Under the pieces are notes generated by a model. It worked only from the letters and a program-made list of their open reading frames with translations. It searched no databases and was not told the DNA's origin. DNA of 5,522 nucleotides from NCBI GenBank assembly GCA_004561775.1, contig SFUD01000061.1, positions 1 through 5,522 of the forward strand. The letters are read 5' to 3'. Below, piece after piece: positions 3,817 through 5,522 of the stretch (position 1 is the first letter of the stretch; each line of letters begins with the position of its first letter). The stretch comes from a bacterium. Lineage in GTDB: Bacteria > Bacteroidota > Bacteroidia > Bacteroidales > UBA932. The translations under genes and the position numbers were made by a program.

Positions 3817-5522
3817 TTAAATATTGTCCGCCAGATGGGCGCGCGGACTTCCGCCACAGTGCGCACTGTTTATCTTATCCAACTCTACAACGGAGTCTGC
3901 ATAGTGCAGATTGCTCTCCTTGTGGGTTATCACAATAATTGTGGCGCCCCTCTCCCTAAGCCTCAGCAGAGTCTCAAAGAGCTTCCGCTCAGAACTGCTG
4001 TCCATAGAGGAGCTGGCCTCGTCCAGAATTATCCCCTTGGGCCTCCTGTATATCATTCTTGCAATGGCAATCTTCTGCATCTCCCCTCCGGAGAGAAGCG
4101 CTCCGCCCTCTCCTGTATTGGTAAGCACTCCCAAAGGAAGACGCGCCACAAGACTCTCCAACCCTGCCAGGCGCAGCGCCTCTGCAAGAGCCTCATTATC
4201 TACGGGGAGAGCTCCGCAGGTTATATTCTCCTCCAGCGTGGTGTTAAAGAGTTGAGGCTGTTGCGGCACCAGCAGAATATTCCTGCGCCACACCTTAAGC
4301 GGGTACTCCCTTATATCTCTTCCTCCCCACTTTATGCTTCCCGATTGTGGCTCCAGATCTCTCATAATAAGTTGCGCCAGAGTGCTCTTGCCGCATCCGT
4401 TGCTGCCTACTATTGCAGTAATGCTCCCCTTTGGCAGCCTGATCCATATATTCTCCAGCAACGGCGGCCTCCCGATGTGGCTGAAGGAGAGACCCTCCAG
4501 TACCAGGTCCGAAGAGTCCATCTCTGCAGGCGCATCAGGTGGAGCAGAGTCCGCTTCGGAAGCAAGGTTCATTATCTCAAAGAGCCTCTCTGCAGAGACC
4601 ATTGCCTGGGTTATGAGGGTGTTGCTCTCTATAAGGTTGTTTATCGGGGCGGTGAAGAGGGTGCTAAGGGTGTAGAAGGCCACCAGGTCTCCCAACGAGA
4701 GCAACCCTCCAAAGAGAGCATATCCGCCGGCGGAGATAATTGTTACAGAGGCGCTTGTGGAGAGGGAGGAGGAGAGTGTGGAGACTATTGCGCCGCTCTT
4801 TCCGCTGCGGTAGAGAGTGCGTGTCATCTCTCTGTACTCTCCCTCTATTCTCTCTATTGTGAGCGCCTCCGCGCCATAGTGCTTTATTGTGGTTGCTCCC
4901 CTTAGCGAATCCAATACCCTTGATTCAAACTTTGCTCCGGCAATGGAGATAGCTCTGTTGTATCTCTTTCCAAGTCTGTGGCTTATGCGGTAGAGCAACA
5001 GATAGAGCGGAATGGTGCCCAGAAGCATAATTGCAAGATTCCGGTAAAAGGAGAACATAAGCCCAAAGGCGCAGAGCAGTGTTGCAATGCTTATGAAGAT
5101 GGAGATTATTCCCTCGGAAATCAGGGCCCTTATATTAAAGGCGTCGTCCACTCTGGAGAGAATGTCTCCCGTTGAGTACTCTTTAAAAAAGTTAGCCGGC
5201 ATTGCAAAGACTCTTCTTATGTAGCTTGTAACAAGCCTGTAGTCAATCTTCAGGCTATTTCTTACAATAAGCAGACTCCTCCCGTAGCCCACAGCGCCTC
5301 CAATTATGATGAGGGCATACAGAACTACAGACAAAAGGGTAAGCACCTCTCTCTCTCCGGCGGGCAAGGCATTGTCTATTAAATGTTTAAGAAAGAGAGA
5401 GTTGCTTACTCCTATAAAGACCAGGAGGGCGGAACCTGCCAATGCGCCACATATCTCCCCCACGTGGTTCCGCATCAACCTGGCAAAAATTCTTAATGTT
5501 TTTCTTTCCCTGGAGCCTCTTC
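3817..5522 (-). CDS. Bacteriocin-type ABC exporter, membrane and ATPase domains; N-terminus outside the window
   Basis: An inner-membrane exporter half-transporter that would work as a dimer. Counting from the TTG codon at 5478 as residue 1, about six membrane helices lie at roughly 10-30, 45-65, 125-144, 146-165, 245-262 and 268-287. PANFFKEYSTGDILSRVDD at 94-112 is typical of peptide-exporting ABC proteins. The ATPase domain begins near 325 and is intact: Walker A GSNGCGKST at 358-366, Q-loop VPQQPQLF at 404-411, signature LSGGE at 462-466, Walker B IILDE at 483-487 with catalytic Glu487, and switch His519 in ITHKE. The frame stays open through the right edge (14 further codons before that TTG, including KTLRIFARL, with no ribosome site), so the true start lies beyond 5522. 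The missing part should be a C39 cysteine protease domain that cuts the Gly-Gly leaders, as in LagD-like transporters; this is inferred from the two cargo genes directly downstream. The stop lies 2 nt before pepA. Confidence 0.93.
   Translation of the reverse strand, partial: RGSRERKTLRIFARLMRNHVGEICGALAGSALLVFIGVSNSLFLKHLIDNALPAGEREVLTLLSVVLYALIIIGGAVGYGRSLLIVRNSLKIDYRLVTSYIRRVFAMPANFFKEYSTGDILSRVDDAFNIRALISEGIISIFISIATLLCAFGLMFSFYRNLAIMLLGTIPLYLLLYRISHRLGKRYNRAISIAGAKFESRVLDSLRGATTIKHYGAEALTIERIEGEYREMTRTLYRSGKSGAIVSTLSSSLSTSASVTIISAGGYALFGGLLSLGDLVAFYTLSTLFTAPINNLIESNTLITQAMVSAERLFEIMNLASEADSAPPDAPAEMDSSDLVLEGLSFSHIGRPPLLENIWIRLPKGSITAIVGSNGCGKSTLAQLIMRDLEPQSGSIKWGGRDIREYPLKVWRRNILLVPQQPQLFNTTLEENITCGALPVDNEALAEALRLAGLESLVARLPLGVLTNTGEGGALLSGGEMQKIAIARMIYRRPKGIILDEASSSMDSSSERKLFETLLRLRERGATIIVITHKESNLHYADSVVELDKINSAHCGGSPRAHLADNI

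Noticed and set aside
3835..4905. Plus-strand open frame of 356 codons opposite the ABC exporter gene
   Set aside because: It lies wholly antisense to a gene with all ATPase motifs intact, and its translation shows no recognisable domain. Long antisense frames are expected from the strong codon bias here (purine-rich coding strand).

Overview
The window is one strand-biased block: every convincing gene reads on the minus strand, so the order of transcription is right to left. It looks like a peptide-export operon that encodes its own cargo, followed by a housekeeping gene. A TolC-type outer membrane channel and a periplasmic adaptor require a Gram-negative envelope. The TsaB protein, with its Bacteroidales-like C-terminus (FYLKEF...PKK), and the style of the exporter point to Bacteroidota, probably Bacteroidales. 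Unusually cysteine-rich envelope proteins would suit an anaerobe. The taxonomic call rests on recognition of protein style, not on a search.

Layout in transcription order: (1) 5522-3817, an ABC exporter entering from outside the window, with a complete membrane domain and intact ATPase; its N-terminus, where a C39 leader peptidase would be expected, is cut off. (2) 3814-3620, a 64-residue peptide, here pepA, with a Gly-Gly cut site and a cationic amphipathic C-terminal part. (3) 3618-3442, a 58-residue peptide, here pepB, with a clearer double-glycine leader (L-12, S-11, I-4, G-2, G-1) and a very regular amphipathic helix; it is short enough to be missed by ordinary gene calling. (4) 3434-3416, a perfect 8-bp GC-rich stem with a 3-nt loop and an imperfect T-tract, placed between the peptide genes and the rest of the export genes. 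(5) 3388-2081, a TolC-family outer membrane protein. (6) 2061-820, a MacA/HlyD-type periplasmic adaptor. (7) 793-59, tsaB, the tRNA t6A partner protein. The last 58 bases (58-1) hold no gene or terminator that I can support.

Proposed joint function: the ABC protein removes the leaders after Gly-Gly and drives the two small peptides through the adaptor and the TolC channel to the outside. The peptides share a hydrophobic-K/R-x-hydrophobic-G-K/R-F-hydrophobic core, each has a GxxxG motif, neither contains cysteine, and no modifying enzyme is visible. An unmodified two-peptide (class IIb-like) bacteriocin or a secreted signal pair is therefore the best guess. No immunity gene is visible. The exporter parts are secure; the cargo function is inference.
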